The notes beneath the pieces were generated by a model that worked only from the letters and a program-made list of their open reading frames with translations, did not search any database and had not been told where the DNA came from. The translations under genes were made by a program, and so were the position numbers. A DNA stretch of 64,000 nucleotides, from NCBI GenBank assembly GCA_964017045.1, contig OZ024797.1, positions 18,066,307 to 18,130,306 on the forward strand, given 5' to 3'. The stretch's first letter is position 1, and every line of letters starts with the position of its first letter. The stretch comes from Omphiscola glabra (lineage: Eukaryota; Mollusca; Gastropoda; Lymnaeidae). This document shows, piece by piece, positions 1 to 11,639 of the stretch.

Positions 1-864
1 CTCTGGCCACAGGCATTGCTCCCCCGAAAATCCATCCTCCACGAAAGTTTCAAAATGCCCCTCCTCGAAGAACACTGCCCCCGATGGATATGGGAACCCT
101 GAACAGAAGAGTCCTTTATTAGTTCTTAAAACGGGTCCCAATATCGCTCAACAAAGAGAACGGAGAGCTCCACATTTAGCCGAGGGATATAGTATATTGA
201 ATGAAAAATTATCAGAACCGTTGGAAGTAAATAGCTATGAAGTATACGTAAATACATATTTGAAATTCTACCACATAATCGGTACATCCTGTACAAATGG
301 GGTAGCTGAGTAACGTTTGTATTGTAGTTTTTCGGTCTAGCGAAACTCTGCCGCCATTCTACGCAGCCCAAATGGGGGAGCACCCATGCCATGAATTCAG
401 GCCCTTTGTTCTAAAGATAGCCTATTGTGACGCTATGATTGAACGCGGTTCCAATCAAGACCCCCCCCCCCCAAACAAAAACAAACTTCCGTCGCACAAT
501 TGGAAAACTTAAAAGCTTCAACTCAATCAAATAAAACATCTGTTGTTCCCCCCAACCCTCACACACCCATTCCCTTTCGCCACACTTTTAGCCGCCTCAA
601 TGCAGTTCCACCCCACCCCCTTTTTCATAACCAGCCCCGTTCCTTGCTCTGAGCCCGTCTCAAACGCCCTTGATTTCCCCCCCCCCCCCCAACCAAACAT
701 ATCCCGCCTCTATTTTATATGTTAACACCAACCGTGAAAGCGATTCTTAGAATTACATGACGCGGTGAAAGCGATTCTTAGAATGTAGAATGACATGATG
801 CGAAGGGCGTAAAAAACCTTGATCACTTTACTATGACTGTCAGGGACTCAATTAACCTTTAATA
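1..864. other. Non-coding, no feature recognised
   Basis: AT-rich sequence with C runs at about 461 and 680 and a near-duplicate GGTGAAAGCGATTCTTAGAA at about 734 and 763. Short frames lack recognisable domains. Confidence 0.6.
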
Positions 865-1295
865 ATTCATACAGCCTGGGTCTGTAGGCGGTCTCAGGCT
901 GTCTCGGTCTGTAGGCGGTCTCAGGCGGCCTCGGTCTCAGTCTGCAGGCGGTCTCAGGCTCAGGCGGTCTGCAGACGGTCTCGATCTGTAGGCGGTCTCA
1001 GGCGGTCTCGGTCTGTAGGTGGTCTCAGGCCGTCTCGGTCTGTAGACGGTCTAAGGCGGTCTCGATCTTTAGGCGGTCTCAATCGGTTGGCGGTCTCAGG
1101 TGGTCTCGGTATGTAGGCGGTCTCAGGCGGTCTTGGTCTGTAGACGATCTGAGGCGGTCTCGATCTGTAGGCGGTCTCGGCCTGCAGGCGGTCTCGGTCT
1201 GCAGGTGGTCTCATGCGATCTGCAGGCGTTCTCAGAGGTCTCAAGCGGTCTCGGTCAACAGTCGGTCTCAGGCGGCCTCGGTCTGCAGGCGGTAC
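865..1295. repeat. Minisatellite, GGTCTC/GCGGTCTCAGGC units
   Basis: About 16 irregular copies of a roughly 27-bp unit built from CGGTCTCAGGC and GGTCTCGGTCTGTAGG. CpG-rich compared with its flanks. Confidence 0.9.
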
Positions 1296-2578
1296 GAACT
1301 ATTAATGAAATAATGACTCTCTTTTTTGTTGTTAATGTTTAAAAAGTTGTTTTCAATAAAACATCATAGAATATGTCTTAAGGGCGTGATCCCACCATTA
1401 CACTAGATTTAGGATGCCTCCTTTAAACAAAAAGATGAAGACCGTTAAAGATGTAGTTAAAGATAGGCAGAGCACTTAAGTCCTAAGACCAACGACTAGT
1501 TTAATGGTTAATGCTAACATTTTGACCGATGGAGCGATACAACATGTCACGGTTGAGATCAAATTGTTCAAAAAGAACAATTTTTTTTTTTTTACTAAAA
1601 ATGGATTTCACGTTTAAAACAACAATCGTCATAAACGTATGGCATGAACAGATTCAAAGGGAGCCCACTTTTATGGTCGTTTGGAACAATCAGGGGAAGT
1701 CATCCAGTGCATTTTCACGCCAATCTCCACGATATTCCTCCGCTATCAGCGGCAATAAAAAAATAGTTGAGATTATTCTCACGTGGTCCTGTGAATAATG
1801 AAATGAGTGACGTGTGTGGCAGTAGGTTCACTGGCAGGTCAGATTTCATCATGTGACCATGATAAGTCTATAACTGTATCCTCCTGTGCATGGATAACAT
1901 TAGTCTAAATGAGTTGTGTTGTGATGCAACGAGAATTGCGTTGTAAATAGATAACATTAGTTTAATAGATATGAGTTTATAGCACAAATGATTACATTTA
2001 ATTATCACACTATCTCCCGAGTCACACCCCTCTCACCCACCCACCTTTTCTTCCTTCTCGCATCAAGGGGAGACAATGCATGGACGTATCATTTACCTGA
2101 GCGTGATAGAGCCGTGCTTTAATTTATTATGTCATTTAAATGTCACAGAGTCAGATGTCAAATTCCTGTTTAGATGTACAATAAATGTTAAACGGGGCTT
2201 ATTATCAGTCGCAGACGCTCCATTGATTAAAAGTATTGCCAGACATTTTTTTACAATGGAGGAAATAAGTTGATCAAGTCAATGTTCTAGACTACATCGC
2301 ACCGACACTGCCCCCCTCTCCCCCCCCCCCCCCTCAAGTCCGATGACCTCGCCAACATCTCTACTGTTAATTCGAGAAGAAGACGCTCACTTGAAATGTC
2401 CCCTCGGAGGACTTTGCGCTCGATGAACTGACCACTGGTCAAAGGGAACAGGTCTGACAGCTTGATTTATCCAAACACTTGACCACCAGCTCACCAACTG
2501 GGTCAAGTCGCTGTCATTGATATTAAGTCGCCTTGTGCTGCTGTGCACTGGTCAAGAACTCTGCCTGCTGATATTAAC
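1296..2578. other. Non-coding, no feature recognised
   Basis: Unique-looking sequence with a C run at about 2324. The 89-codon frame at 1529-1798 has no recognisable domain. Confidence 0.6.
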
Positions 2579-2780
2579 AACAGAAGTGTCGGTCAGATAG
2601 AAACAGATGTGTCGGTCTGACAGAAAAAGAAGTGTCGGTGAGATAGAAACAGAAGTGTCGGTCAGGCAGAAAAAGAAGTGTCGGTCATATAGAAACAGAA
2701 GTGTCGGTCTGACAGAAAAATAAGTGTCGGTCTGACAGAAAAATAAGTGTCGGTCAGATAGAAGCAAAAATGTTCGACAG
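2579..2780. repeat. Minisatellite, about 22 bp
   Basis: About nine copies of AGTGTCGGTC followed by AGATAGAAACAGA or TGACAGAAAAAGA, two alternating variants. Confidence 0.9.
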
Positions 2781-2789
2781 ATAGAAGTC

Positions 2790-3145
2790 GGCCTCTCATA
2801 ATACTTCAGGTGGGATTACAGTTATCGTGTAAATCATGTTCACATCCATCTACGTCACATGCCTGTTTGTAAGGTTAGAGAAAGTCGCCGAATTAACATA
2901 CAGGCCAATGAGGCACGTGTCTAGTGGCCCTGCGACAAGGAGGCCATTTTTTGTCGGATTTTGGGGGGGGGGGGGGGGGGGTTGTTGGTTGTGCATCTCC
3001 TTGCATCACAAGCAATAGAAATAAAGGGAGATAAGAAAAATGTAAGTGAGACACCTCAAGTAGTAAACTTTTCTTGAAACGGCGATGATAAGAGAGAGAT
3101 TTTTAAGAGACAATAAATCATTTAATGACAAAAAAAAAACCACTT

Positions 3146-3193
<48 letters not shown>

Positions 3194-3399
3194 CTCAGTC
3201 TTGTTTGGATAATTTGCAGTGAGGTTTGAAAATAAAATGCGTTGGTGGTGGGGGAAGTGACGTACTCAGACTAATGCTACATCAGCGGTCACCCCCTTCT
3301 CACCCGTTGACGCCACTGGAGTGGGGGTGCAAAATGCTTGACTGTCTACGGGCCTCCACAGGTTTTAAACCGGCATTAGGTTAGAGCCACTAAGATCAT
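2790..3399. other. Non-coding stretch with long G run and (TA)n
   Basis: Holds a 19-bp G run at about 2963-2981 and the TA microsatellite. No gene was recognised. Confidence 0.6.
3145..3195. repeat. (TA)n microsatellite
   Basis: An ATATAT run of about 45 bp. Confidence 0.95.
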
Positions 3400-4140
3400 C
3401 AATCTCAGTACTTCTATTAACAAGAATCAAATTCAGGGACAAGTCCTACATCTGGTTCTTGTCCCTATACACTCCAAACAAAAAACATTGGCCTCCCTAA
3501 AGGTACCATTACCATCAAAGAGGATTTCACATGCAACACGCATTATTTTTAATGTGATATATGTGATTGTGTGCCGTAGATGTCCTTCTAGTTATATAGG
3601 AGAAACTGGGAGAAGATTAGCAGATAGGTTCACAGAACATCTTCGAGATATTGAACAAGGTCAACTTTCCCCCTTTCTCTTCACATTTCAAAAGAGAGCA
3701 AAATAAAGGTGCATTGGATGTATCCACTACGGCACTAATTTCTTGCACTAACACCAGTGAGAGTGAATATGGAGAACAAATTTATTCAGCTTTTTGTTAC
3801 CATATCTCCACATGGTATGATCAAACACTCTCCCACTAATGTTTCTCAATTTCCTTGTATTTCTTTCTTATTTTTGACTTATTCCTTAAATTTTATGTAT
3901 CCCTAAATAATTTGGTCCGTTAAGATTCCTTACCTTATTTTTCACAGTACCAATATTTATATTCTTTCACTTCCTGTAACCCTACTTCCGGCAACAAAAG
4001 GAAATCTCAAACATTTTTTATGTATTTCTGGTATCATCTTTTTGTCTGTTTTGCTGATGAAGACTTTAAACCGAAACGTCCAAATCGTTGGTCCTGTCTA
4101 TTAATTCAAGTTCAGCATACCTTGTTCTTATATTTCTATA
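3400..4140 (+). mobile_element. Penelope-like element remnant (GIY-YIG endonuclease end)
   Basis: Translation in shifting frames gives KGTITIKEDFTCNT, then NVIYVIVCRRCPSSYIGETG and RRLADRFTEHLRDIEQG. This is the C-terminal GIY-YIG endonuclease of Penelope-like retroelements: linker Cys residues, YIGETG and R..DRF.EH are visible. A further frame (about 3702-3836) continues with conserved-looking EYGEQIYSA. At about 4058 the sequence TGATGAAGACTTTAAACCGA resembles the GATGAAG...CCGAAACGTC tail typical of these elements. Frameshifts near 3540 and 3700 and the absent reverse transcriptase make it a dead 5'-truncated copy. Confidence 0.75.
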
Positions 4141-4709
4141 TAATGTGGCAGTATGTACCGCAAGTTAAATATCTCTAGACATTTAAATATCTCTATTACC
4201 AGCTAACTAGCGTACATATTCTGGTTTAGGCTTGAGCTTACGCTCTAAAAGCCTTGAGAAATATCTTAGCCACCAGCTCCATCTGCTGGGCTTTGTCATA
4301 TAACATCGTCGTAACGTAGGACTCTCCCACCGCTGCCTGCAACATCAAGTGCCGGGCACTCATTGAACAGATGCGCTAGTGTCTGCGGAGCCATCATGCA
4401 ATGCCGGCAGGTCGGGTCCCTGTTGTTGTCTATAGCCTGTTAAAGAATGAGTTAGCAAGGCAGTGCTCGATTCTGATTTGGGTCACCAGACTCTAGTGTC
4501 CACCAGGGGGTCTTGTCTTATAGGAAACGGCATGTTAGCGAATACACCCCTGGCTTTCGTGCTGTCTGCCCACTGTCTTCCCATTGTCCGTCCCATTTTT
4601 TTCTAGATTGTTCTGCCAGCCAGTCCTTTGACACCGAGATGATTGACTTGTGTTTTTGGGCTGGGACTGGGCAACTTCGGCTTTAGCCAGGGTGTCTGCT
4701 TTTTTCATG

Positions 4710-4799
4710 GCATCTAACGTGTACGTGGCTTGGTATCCAGCATCTAACGTTCACGTGGCTTGGTACCCAGCATCTAACGTGCACGTGGCTTGGTTCCCA
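4710..4799. repeat. 30-bp tandem repeat inside the LINE remnant
   Basis: Three copies of CATCTAACGTNCACGTGGCT plus TGGTNCCCAG. It interrupts the RNase H reading on the minus strand. Confidence 0.9.
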
Positions 4800-4974
4800 T
4801 TGTACTTAATTCCGATCTTCTCCATCTTGCCACGTCATCCAAGATGTCGCCAACCAAGTGGTTGCTATGTGCTCCTTTATTCAAGATTCTTGAGAGCTAA
4901 TCTTGAATCGGAGAAAAGGACAACATCGAGTCTCACAATCTCCCACATCTGCAGTGTACTGTGCACACTTTCCA

Positions 4975-5062
4975 GCGCAGGGCTACGTTTCTGGACATGC
5001 GCAGGGCTACGTTTCTGGACATGCGCAGGGCTACGTTTCTGGACATGCGCAGGGCTACGTTT
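4975..5062. repeat. 24-bp tandem repeat inside the LINE remnant
   Basis: Four copies of GCGCAGGGCTACGTTTCTGG plus ACAT, in frame on the minus strand (RSPAHVQK repeated). Confidence 0.95.
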
Positions 5063-5200
5063 CTTCACTGCTGACACGTGTCGCTCAGAGCCAAACGTAC
5101 ATCATGACGAGCAGGTTCCGCACACGGCAGTATTACGGGGGATATGGTATCTCGTGAGTTCGACTGACATGTCAAGTCCTGCAACTTGGTGCGTACAGGA

Positions 5201-5737
5201 ATAGCGTTTTAGCCTGCTCCGTGCAGTGCAGTTGGTGTGCATTCAAAGTTGGAATAGCCGCACCGTGTGCACGATCTGCACCAGCCTGCAACGTCTGGGT
5301 GCTTTAAATTGCCCCTTTTTCTTTGCTTTTTGCTTTCATTTGTTCTATTTCTGGTTTCCATACTATAAAATCACACACAGCTCCAGGGCTCAAGACTTCA
5401 ATTCCGTGGATTTGTAAGCTAAATTTAAAACTTCAAACCAGCCAACCAAATAAACACCAGCACCATTCATCGCTCTGCTGCAATAAGAATGTATGAATGG
5501 AAATAAAAGTAAAGTAACTCTTATCGAAATGTAAACAATTCCTAGTAACGGCCTTGTCGATTATTCGTTTTGAAAAGGGAGATAATTCTCGCGTGCGTGT
5601 TTGATCACACCGCCCCCCCCCCTGCTCACCCTTCTATTGTATAACTGCCAGCACTCATTGTGACCCGTGTGACGTATAGCTCTACATCACATTCTTCATC
5701 TCATGCTACAACACACCCAATTTCATGTTATATGTTC
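5201..5737. other. Non-coding, possibly more LINE remnant at the left
   Basis: The first 80 bp may continue the LINE RNase H remnant. The rest shows only a C run at about 5611. Confidence 0.45.
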
Positions 5738-5745
5738 ATTTACAC

Positions 5746-5864
5746 CAGGCCAGCACAACTCAAAATGTAAGGCGGCCGAAAGAAAATACTTCATGAAAAA
5801 CGTGTGCGGGCCGAAAGAAAATACTATATGAAAAACGTGTGCGGGCCGAAAGAAAACAGGCCTG
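5746..5864. mobile_element. hAT-like MITE with internal triplication
   Basis: Ends are CAGGCCAGC... and ...GGCCTG. Flanking 8-mers ATTTACAC (5738-5745) and ATATACAC (5865-5872) agree at 7 of 8 positions, consistent with a hAT target duplication. Inside, a unit starting GCGGGCCGAAAGAAAAT occurs about three times, so the terminal part has been tandemly multiplied. Confidence 0.5.
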
Positions 5865-5892
5865 ATATACACCATACCTGACGTTATTTAAA

Positions 5893-5945
5893 ACACACCA
5901 TGCTTTATGCTACCATGCTTTATGTCACCATGCTTTATGCTACAC
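5893..5945. repeat. Short ACCATGCTTTATGCT repeat
   Basis: Three to four copies of a 15-bp CACCATGCTTTATGC unit next to the hAT-like MITE. Confidence 0.8.
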
Positions 5946-7584
5946 GTTTAAAGATAACAAACTTCATTTATAGAGAAGACACTACACTTTATTATGCAAT
6001 GTGTTTAAAAAAAAACATGCTTTATGTGCCACCAGTCCCCTACCAGCCCTGGGCACCACATTTATTGTGTGCCTGAGTCTGTTGTGTGCTCAACATCAAA
6101 GCAAGTGTTTACCTGGATAACACGGTCAATCATGCGCTGCGCGGTCACCCATGTCACGTGACCCACGTGGTCATCCACCTCCCTTGGTGCAGTCAGGCAC
6201 CTCCTTCATAGATGGTATTGTCACCCATAGTGGCACGCGCCGTCACACATAGGGCAGGGTAGGAATGGGGCGGAGCGTGCGTCATCATTTAGCGCCCGGA
6301 CTCACACTCAAACCAGTTAATACTTACTGGCCGCTGAATGGCTGGGCAAAGGCGGGAATCATTGTGGTATCATGAAAGTGACGCCATAGTGGTATTATGA
6401 TCGAAGGTTTAAGCAGATCAGAGTGATGCCGTGGTGGCATTATGACAGGGGAGTTAAGCAGGAAAGGGGGCATACAGAATCTAGGGCTCTGAAAACTATC
6501 GAAAAGTCATGCACAAAATTTAGGCCACCTACTTTGAGTTCTTTTATCGTGGTGCCCCTACCGCTTTATTAAGAAATAAAAATGCATTTTTCAATAAAGA
6601 GTGAGAATTGAAATTTAAACATAAAAATAAAGGGAGTTTCACACACTGTTCGCCCTAAATGTTCCCGTACAACATGCTAACGGACGAAAGTGATATATCT
6701 ATTACAAGAACTTGCCCCATTCTATGAGAAGTAAAACTACACTCTTGACATAAACAGGCTACTTTGATAAAAAAATGTCGCCTTTTTATTTAGATTTATT
6801 TAAAACGTTATAATGGAAAATATTTGAGCCCAACAGCGAGTGAAACACGCTTTATGAAACCAATAAATCATAAGAAAACATATTTGTATAATGATATCAT
6901 GCGTGGGATGCCACTATCCTATGATTTTATCAAGGTTCATGAAGTCTTCGAAACTATACCAATGCTGTAATAATTTAAACAAAACAAAACAAAAAATCTT
7001 TAGACGAGTAATTTCCATAAATCAGTCCAACCATTTAGGTGACGCCCATGAATGTAATTTTGGACCGTGTACATGCCAGAACCCGAAACACGTGCATTAT
7101 AAGATAGAATATTTGACAAAGAACATGAAAGAGATTCCTCGATAACAGTCGAGGTACCAGGAAGTAGAGCTTACTTGAGAACACAAAAAATTTGGTCGCA
7201 CGCCCCCCCCCCCCCCCGGGCTACATTACTCATGGATGTGTTGCCGCCCTCGCCGTCTCCTCGTCTCTTTGTCCGATCCTCACTCTGTCGACGCACGAGT
7301 CATAAACGGGGGCCTCTACTTCCGGACTCTTTCATTTATCTCAAGTGGTCTTCATGGTCATGGCCGGGTAAGGACCACGGGTAGAGATAAGGGGTGGGGG
7401 GGCCTTGGCCAGGGACCGTGAGATTGGAGGGAAGAAGGGTGTCGATTCTTTAATTCCAGATTTTTGACAGATCAAGTTTCGTGACAGTTTGTGGAGTGAG
7501 AAACTCAAGTCCAAAATTCCATTATCTCTGACTTCTTTAAGTAAATAGGCAAATAGTCGCACACCATAGCGCCCGCTCCAACCG
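5946..7584. other. Non-coding, includes E-box pair and local duplications
   Basis: A GTGGTATTATGA/GTGGCATTATGA motif repeats near 6390 and 6435. C runs occur at about 7203 and G runs at about 7395. Frames of 60-84 codons have no recognised domains. Confidence 0.55.
6153..6169. promoter_or_regulatory. Paired E-boxes
   Basis: The perfect palindrome GTCACGTGAC is followed two bases later by CACGTG. This is the preferred form for USF/MITF-type bHLH-ZIP factors. No adjacent gene was recognised. Confidence 0.3.
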
Positions 7585-7715
7585 TTTCACCACATAGCAA
7601 CATTATCAACCATGTCAACCACCAATGGCAACATTACCACCCATGTCAACCACCAATGGTAACATTCTCAACCATGTCAACCACCAATGGTAACATTATC
7701 ATCCACGGTAATCAA
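7585..7715. repeat. Minisatellite, about 27 bp
   Basis: Four copies around CATGTCAACCACCAATGG and TAACATTATC, ending with diverged units to about 7790. Confidence 0.85.
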
Positions 7716-7789
7716 TTAACCAGTACCAAACAAAGCACGCACTGCAACCATTTTACCAATGACAACATTATCGCCAACCATTTTTACCA

Positions 7790-8587
7790 GTGTTATAGCA
7801 AGTGCCTTGGCCTAATTTTACTTTTAACGCAGAGCTGAAGCGTCCACCACTCCCCTCCCCCATTTGTTTTTTTGTTTGATAATGACCTCACCGATTAAAT
7901 GTGTAATGTAGTACAAACCCCACCTCTCCTTTGACTGGGAAAAGGTTTTGTCGCGTTCGAATACGATCTAATACGGAGAATGGTATCAGGTGATGCAGTT
8001 TCTAGAATTTCTTTTCGGGGGGGGGGGGGGGGAGGGGGGGGGGCTTTCAACTCTTTCCCTATCGATAAGGCGGCAGCTTTGCGAACCGACAGTGATTTTT
8101 GATATTGTTCAATCAGATAGCATTGAAAAAACTGCTATCACTTCATCAATTGATTTGTAACTTAAAACAGATAACAGCCCCCGTTGTTGTAGACCAGCGG
8201 TTCTCAAAATTGCTTCTGCCAACGCACCCCCCCCCCCAAACCCCTCGACATTTACGAGAGGTAATATAAATACAAGATTGGACTCTTGATGTGTGGGTGT
8301 AAATTAATATTTTGATGTTTCGGTGTTTGTACTTTTTCATTTGCTGTGCCGGAAGTTGATAGAGTTTTTAGTTATGACTTTGATTTTTGCATTTTATTAT
8401 AAATGTAATAGTACAATGAAACTGACTAGTGTTAGTATCATCAGCTTTGGTATCGGGTTTCTTTGTGTACTACTCGTCAGGGTTTCGTTGAAAACTGTTT
8501 TTCAGTCTGCAAGCCAAACTTTTAAATTAATATTTTTGCCAAATCGTGTAACGGTGCGTAACACCAGACCCAAACACATCACTCGCG
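7790..8587. other. Non-coding, with a G-rich run and a MITE end
   Basis: A G17-A-G10-type tract lies at 8018-8044. A 108-codon hydrophobic frame (8323-8649) runs into the 25-bp repeat and is not supported as a gene. Confidence 0.5.
8195..8260 (+). mobile_element. Single end of a hAT-like MITE
   Basis: CAGCGGTTCTCAAAATTGC at 8195 matches the 5' end of the CAGNGGTTCTCAA family found elsewhere in the window. No matching inverted end was found downstream, so this is a truncated copy or a chance match. Confidence 0.3.
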
Positions 8588-8712
8588 ACAACCATCTCAT
8601 CTATTTACCATGGCAACCATCTGATCTATTTTCCACGGCAACCATCTGATCTATTTACCCCGGCAACCATCTGATCTATTTACCACGGCAACCATCTCAT
8701 CTATTTACCAGT
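8588..8712. repeat. 25-bp minisatellite
   Basis: Five copies of CAACCATCTGATCTATTTAC plus CACGG. Confidence 0.92.
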
Positions 8713-8804
8713 ACAAGAAACTGGATATTTTATAGTTTCAAATACTATTTCTTGTTATAGGCATATATTTGACTAACTCTTTTCAAATCCTACATACAAT
8801 TTTC

Positions 8805-8945
8805 AATGTTGATCTCATGGAATATTCAATGTCTACTCATAAAATATTCAATGTTGATCTCATACAATATTCAATGTTGATCTCATACAATATTCAATGT
8901 TGATCTCATACAATATTCAATGTTGATCTCATACAATATACAAGG
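8805..8945. repeat. 23-bp minisatellite
   Basis: Six copies of ATATTCAATGTTGATCTCAT plus ACA. Confidence 0.92.
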
Positions 8946-9674
8946 TTTATTCCATATATATGGCGATGCAGGATCTCGTCGGCCTGGCTACCTCGTGAGA
9001 CTTAGACCGTCATTCAGTAATACTCGCCAGATTTGTTAGGTATTGCTTAGATCACAACGGAGACCACTGTTGTCATTTGGTTTCGATGCACCCCCCACCC
9101 TCCACTTGCCTTGGTGGTGTTACGATGACTGATTAGCTTTAAGCATATTGGCGAACTAATCTATTGAAGCCATATCTACAGGCAGTAGGGTTGAAATGCC
9201 CCACGAATTTACCGTAAGATTTACCTTAAATATGTTTTTTAATGACCACATAGAGCTTAGATTTTAAAGAAATTATATTATAATTATATCTCCATATGTT
9301 AAATTTATGATATGTTAAATTTACGGCCACGTGAGATTACAGTATGAACCCACGCATATAAACATTCTTATCTGCTTTAAGACATGACAACCGATTATAC
9401 ACACATGATAAGTACACGCACATGTGTGCTATCGTGTGCGCGTAGGTGTGTGAGTGTGTGTTTTTAGACTTTATTTAGAGTATGTCATCTCACATATTGA
9501 CATCTCCCCCACCCCACCAACCGATTGAATAATTCTTGGGTGCACACAAAATATAATTTGCGCTCTCTGTTTCAAGAAAGATTTACACAAATAATATAGT
9601 TTACACTCTCTTGTACAAGACATAATTACAAAAGAACACACCACGCCTTGTATGATCGCCTATTGAGGCTATTG
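8946..9674. other. Non-coding, no feature recognised
   Basis: AT-rich with an ATGTTAAATTTAYG duplication near 9296 and a TG-rich patch at about 9425-9460. Confidence 0.55.
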
Positions 9675-9870
9675 CAGTGGTCGGCAACCCGCGGCTCAGG
9701 GGCCGCTTTCGGCTCGTTGAAGCAATATATGCGGGTCTATTTTTTAATGCTAATTTACTTACTCCTTGGGATCCACAAATATTTTCCTAACAGATACAAT
9801 CTATAAGATGTCCTAACAGATACAATCTATAAGACGGCTCATCATTAAAAAAAAAGGTTGAAAACCCCTG
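9675..9870. mobile_element. hAT-like MITE with internal duplication
   Basis: Starts CAGTGGTCGGCAACCCGCGG and ends GGTTGAAAACCCCTG, imperfect terminal inverted repeats of the CAG...CTG hAT type. No clear 8-bp target duplication remains. Internally a 26-bp unit starting CCTAACAGATACAATCT is present twice in tandem. Confidence 0.5.
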
Positions 9871-10402
9871 GTCTCCTTACCCCACCCAATAGGACCCACA
9901 ACCGACGTCTAGGCCTCATCACCTCCAATGTCATCAAATGTAGTCCATTACAATCAATGTAGCAATACGGAATGTTTCAAGTGAAGTAACTTTGTCAGAG
10001 GTTTCCCGGCTGTTGCTAGAAACAAACATTTTAATATCTGATTTCCATATAAACGAAACGCAAGCTCATAACGATGTGATTATAATTAGAAGTACGGTTC
10101 CAGCGCCCCCCTCCCCAATACCCGGCCGAATAAATGACTAATTGCTGAAAGGGACCATCGTTTACATTCAACCTTGACCCCTGAGACTCTTTCCTCACTA
10201 AGGCAATTTTACAGCAGTGCTCACTGGTCACCCCGTGTGGGCGTCATGGGGGTCAAAGGGGTCATAACGATTACATCGAGGGTAACATTTCCCTGAAGGA
10301 GCGAATGGCAGGGATGTAATTATCTAGAACTTTTTGAAAAAAATGACCTTTAATTAACTTAATGAATACATTCTTTGCTTAAAGGGCCTTGTCTCTCTAA
10401 GG
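9871..10402. other. Non-coding, no feature recognised
   Basis: Nothing beyond short frames without recognisable motifs. Confidence 0.55.
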
Positions 10403-10543
10403 CAGAGGTTCTTAAATTGTGATATTCACTTTGATTTAACAAATAATTATAAAAGGTAAATGGAGATTCACAGTCAAAATGGTGTGTCACTAAATTTTGT
10501 CTACGGTAGCCATGTAAAAAGTGCAAAAGTGTGAGAACCCCTG
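10403..10543. mobile_element. hAT-like MITE
   Basis: Terminal inverted repeats CAGAGGTTCTTAAATTGTG and ...GTGTGAGAACCCCTG face each other over 141 bp. The flanking octamers do not match well, so age or a wrong boundary is possible. Confidence 0.45.
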
Positions 10544-10627
10544 CTCCATTATACCAAATTATAATTGTATACATCTATAATAGATAAATTAAATTTCAAA
10601 ATGTAAAATTCAAATTTTCTGCAATAA

Positions 10628-10735
10628 TCTGCCATGTCTGTAATGTCTAAAATGTCTGTAATGTCTACAATATCTGTAATGTCTACAATTTCTGTATTGT
10701 CTACAATGTCTGTAATTTCTACCATGTTTGCAGTA
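10628..10735. repeat. TGTAATGTCTACAA minisatellite
   Basis: Seven or so copies of a 14-15-bp CTGTAATGTCTACAAT unit. Confidence 0.85.
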
Positions 10736-10973
10736 CGTTACTTTTATGAAACCTATGCTACATGGGCTTTCTCATGTGTAAATGGCAAACAGGTGTCCTC
10801 ATCTTACTGAATTACGGCCTATGAGCTTTTACAACTTTATGTTCAATTTAAATGATAGGAGCTAGAGTTTTAAAGATAACGGAAACAGATACCCGTGAAA
10901 GTGAAAATACGGACGGGACGTTAGGACGATAACTAAAATATTTAACTAAAACTTCCAAAATATCCCCCATAAC

Positions 10974-11164
10974 CAGAGGTTCTCAAAAGTTTTCTGTTCA
11001 CGGCGCCCTTTCTGCAGCATGTTTTCCACAGGCACCAAAAGTCAAAGTCTAAAAAATGCACAACGAAACTGAATTTTTAATGAAATTATATTTTCCACAT
11101 TACGGCGCCCCTGCAAAGAAGCCGCGGGAGCTCAGGGCGCCGCATCTCAGTTTGGAAACCTCTG
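10974..11164. mobile_element. hAT-like MITE
   Basis: Starts CAGAGGTTCTCAAAAG and ends TTTGGAAACCTCTG; the ends are inverted complements at about 12 of 15 positions. Subterminal GGCGCCC motifs occur at both ends. Flanking octamers do not match, so no target duplication is claimed. Confidence 0.55.
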
Positions 11165-11639
11165 TCGTTCGCTCTAAATGAAATCATTCACTGCTACCTA
11201 ACGATAGAAAGAGAAACTTTAAGAACCCCCCCCCCCCCTTTCCCATAGATGAGGGTGGCTGCTTCTAATCTCATTCTAATTTGAACCCCCCCCCCCTCCC
11301 TTTGATTAAATCTTCACATCGCATTTTAACAAAGTGCATTCACAAGTCTCATATTATTTTTTAATCTTTCTTTTTTTTTTCTCTCTCTCCTGATATTTTC
11401 CTATCCTGAAGTTTGTTGAAATTTCCAAAAATTAACGGCATTACGGCACTTGACGGTTTGACCGGCCCACAGGGGGCGATGTTGTCTCAAAACACCATCT
11501 GGCCATGAGGAAGTGTTGTTACAGACAATAACTCCATTGGTCCGCACCCCAGGGGGGCCGTGTAGCCAACTTGTGCCAGGGAATCCTAACTCGGTGTTAA
11601 ATCATGTGGGGGGGGGGGTGTCCAGATATCAAATTATAC
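11165..11639. other. Non-coding with several C/G runs
   Basis: C runs at about 11226 and 11285, a T run at about 11370 and a G run at about 11608. A partial CTCF-like CCCACAGGGGGCGAT occurs at about 11466. Confidence 0.5.

Larger units (their letters stand above)
4235..5200 (-). mobile_element. LINE ORF2 remnant: RNase H plus C-terminal zinc knuckle, with internal repeats
   Basis: On the minus strand one frame gives ALESVHSTLQMWEIVRLD then VVLFSDSRLALKNLE, an RNase H segment with the FSDS catalytic-Asp motif. Further downstream (lower coordinates) come KADTLAKAEVAQSQP and NNRDPTCRHCMMAPQT followed by LAHLFNECPALD, a CX2CX8HX4C knuckle typical of non-LTR retrotransposon ORF2 C-termini. Frames shift and stops intervene, so it is inactive. 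A 24-bp unit (four copies, 4978-5062) and a 30-bp unit (three copies, 4710-4799) interrupt the domain, apparently expanded after insertion. RNase H suggests an I/R1/Loa-type clade; no finer assignment is attempted. Confidence 0.72.

Noticed and set aside
865..1295. Cluster of GGTCTC sites as an engineered construct
   Set aside because: They arise from the repeat unit itself; no vector or adapter sequence is present.
4058..4085. Coding continuation of the Penelope remnant (DEDFKPKRP)
   Set aside because: This segment resembles the non-coding 3' tail of such elements, so it was treated as tail and not protein.
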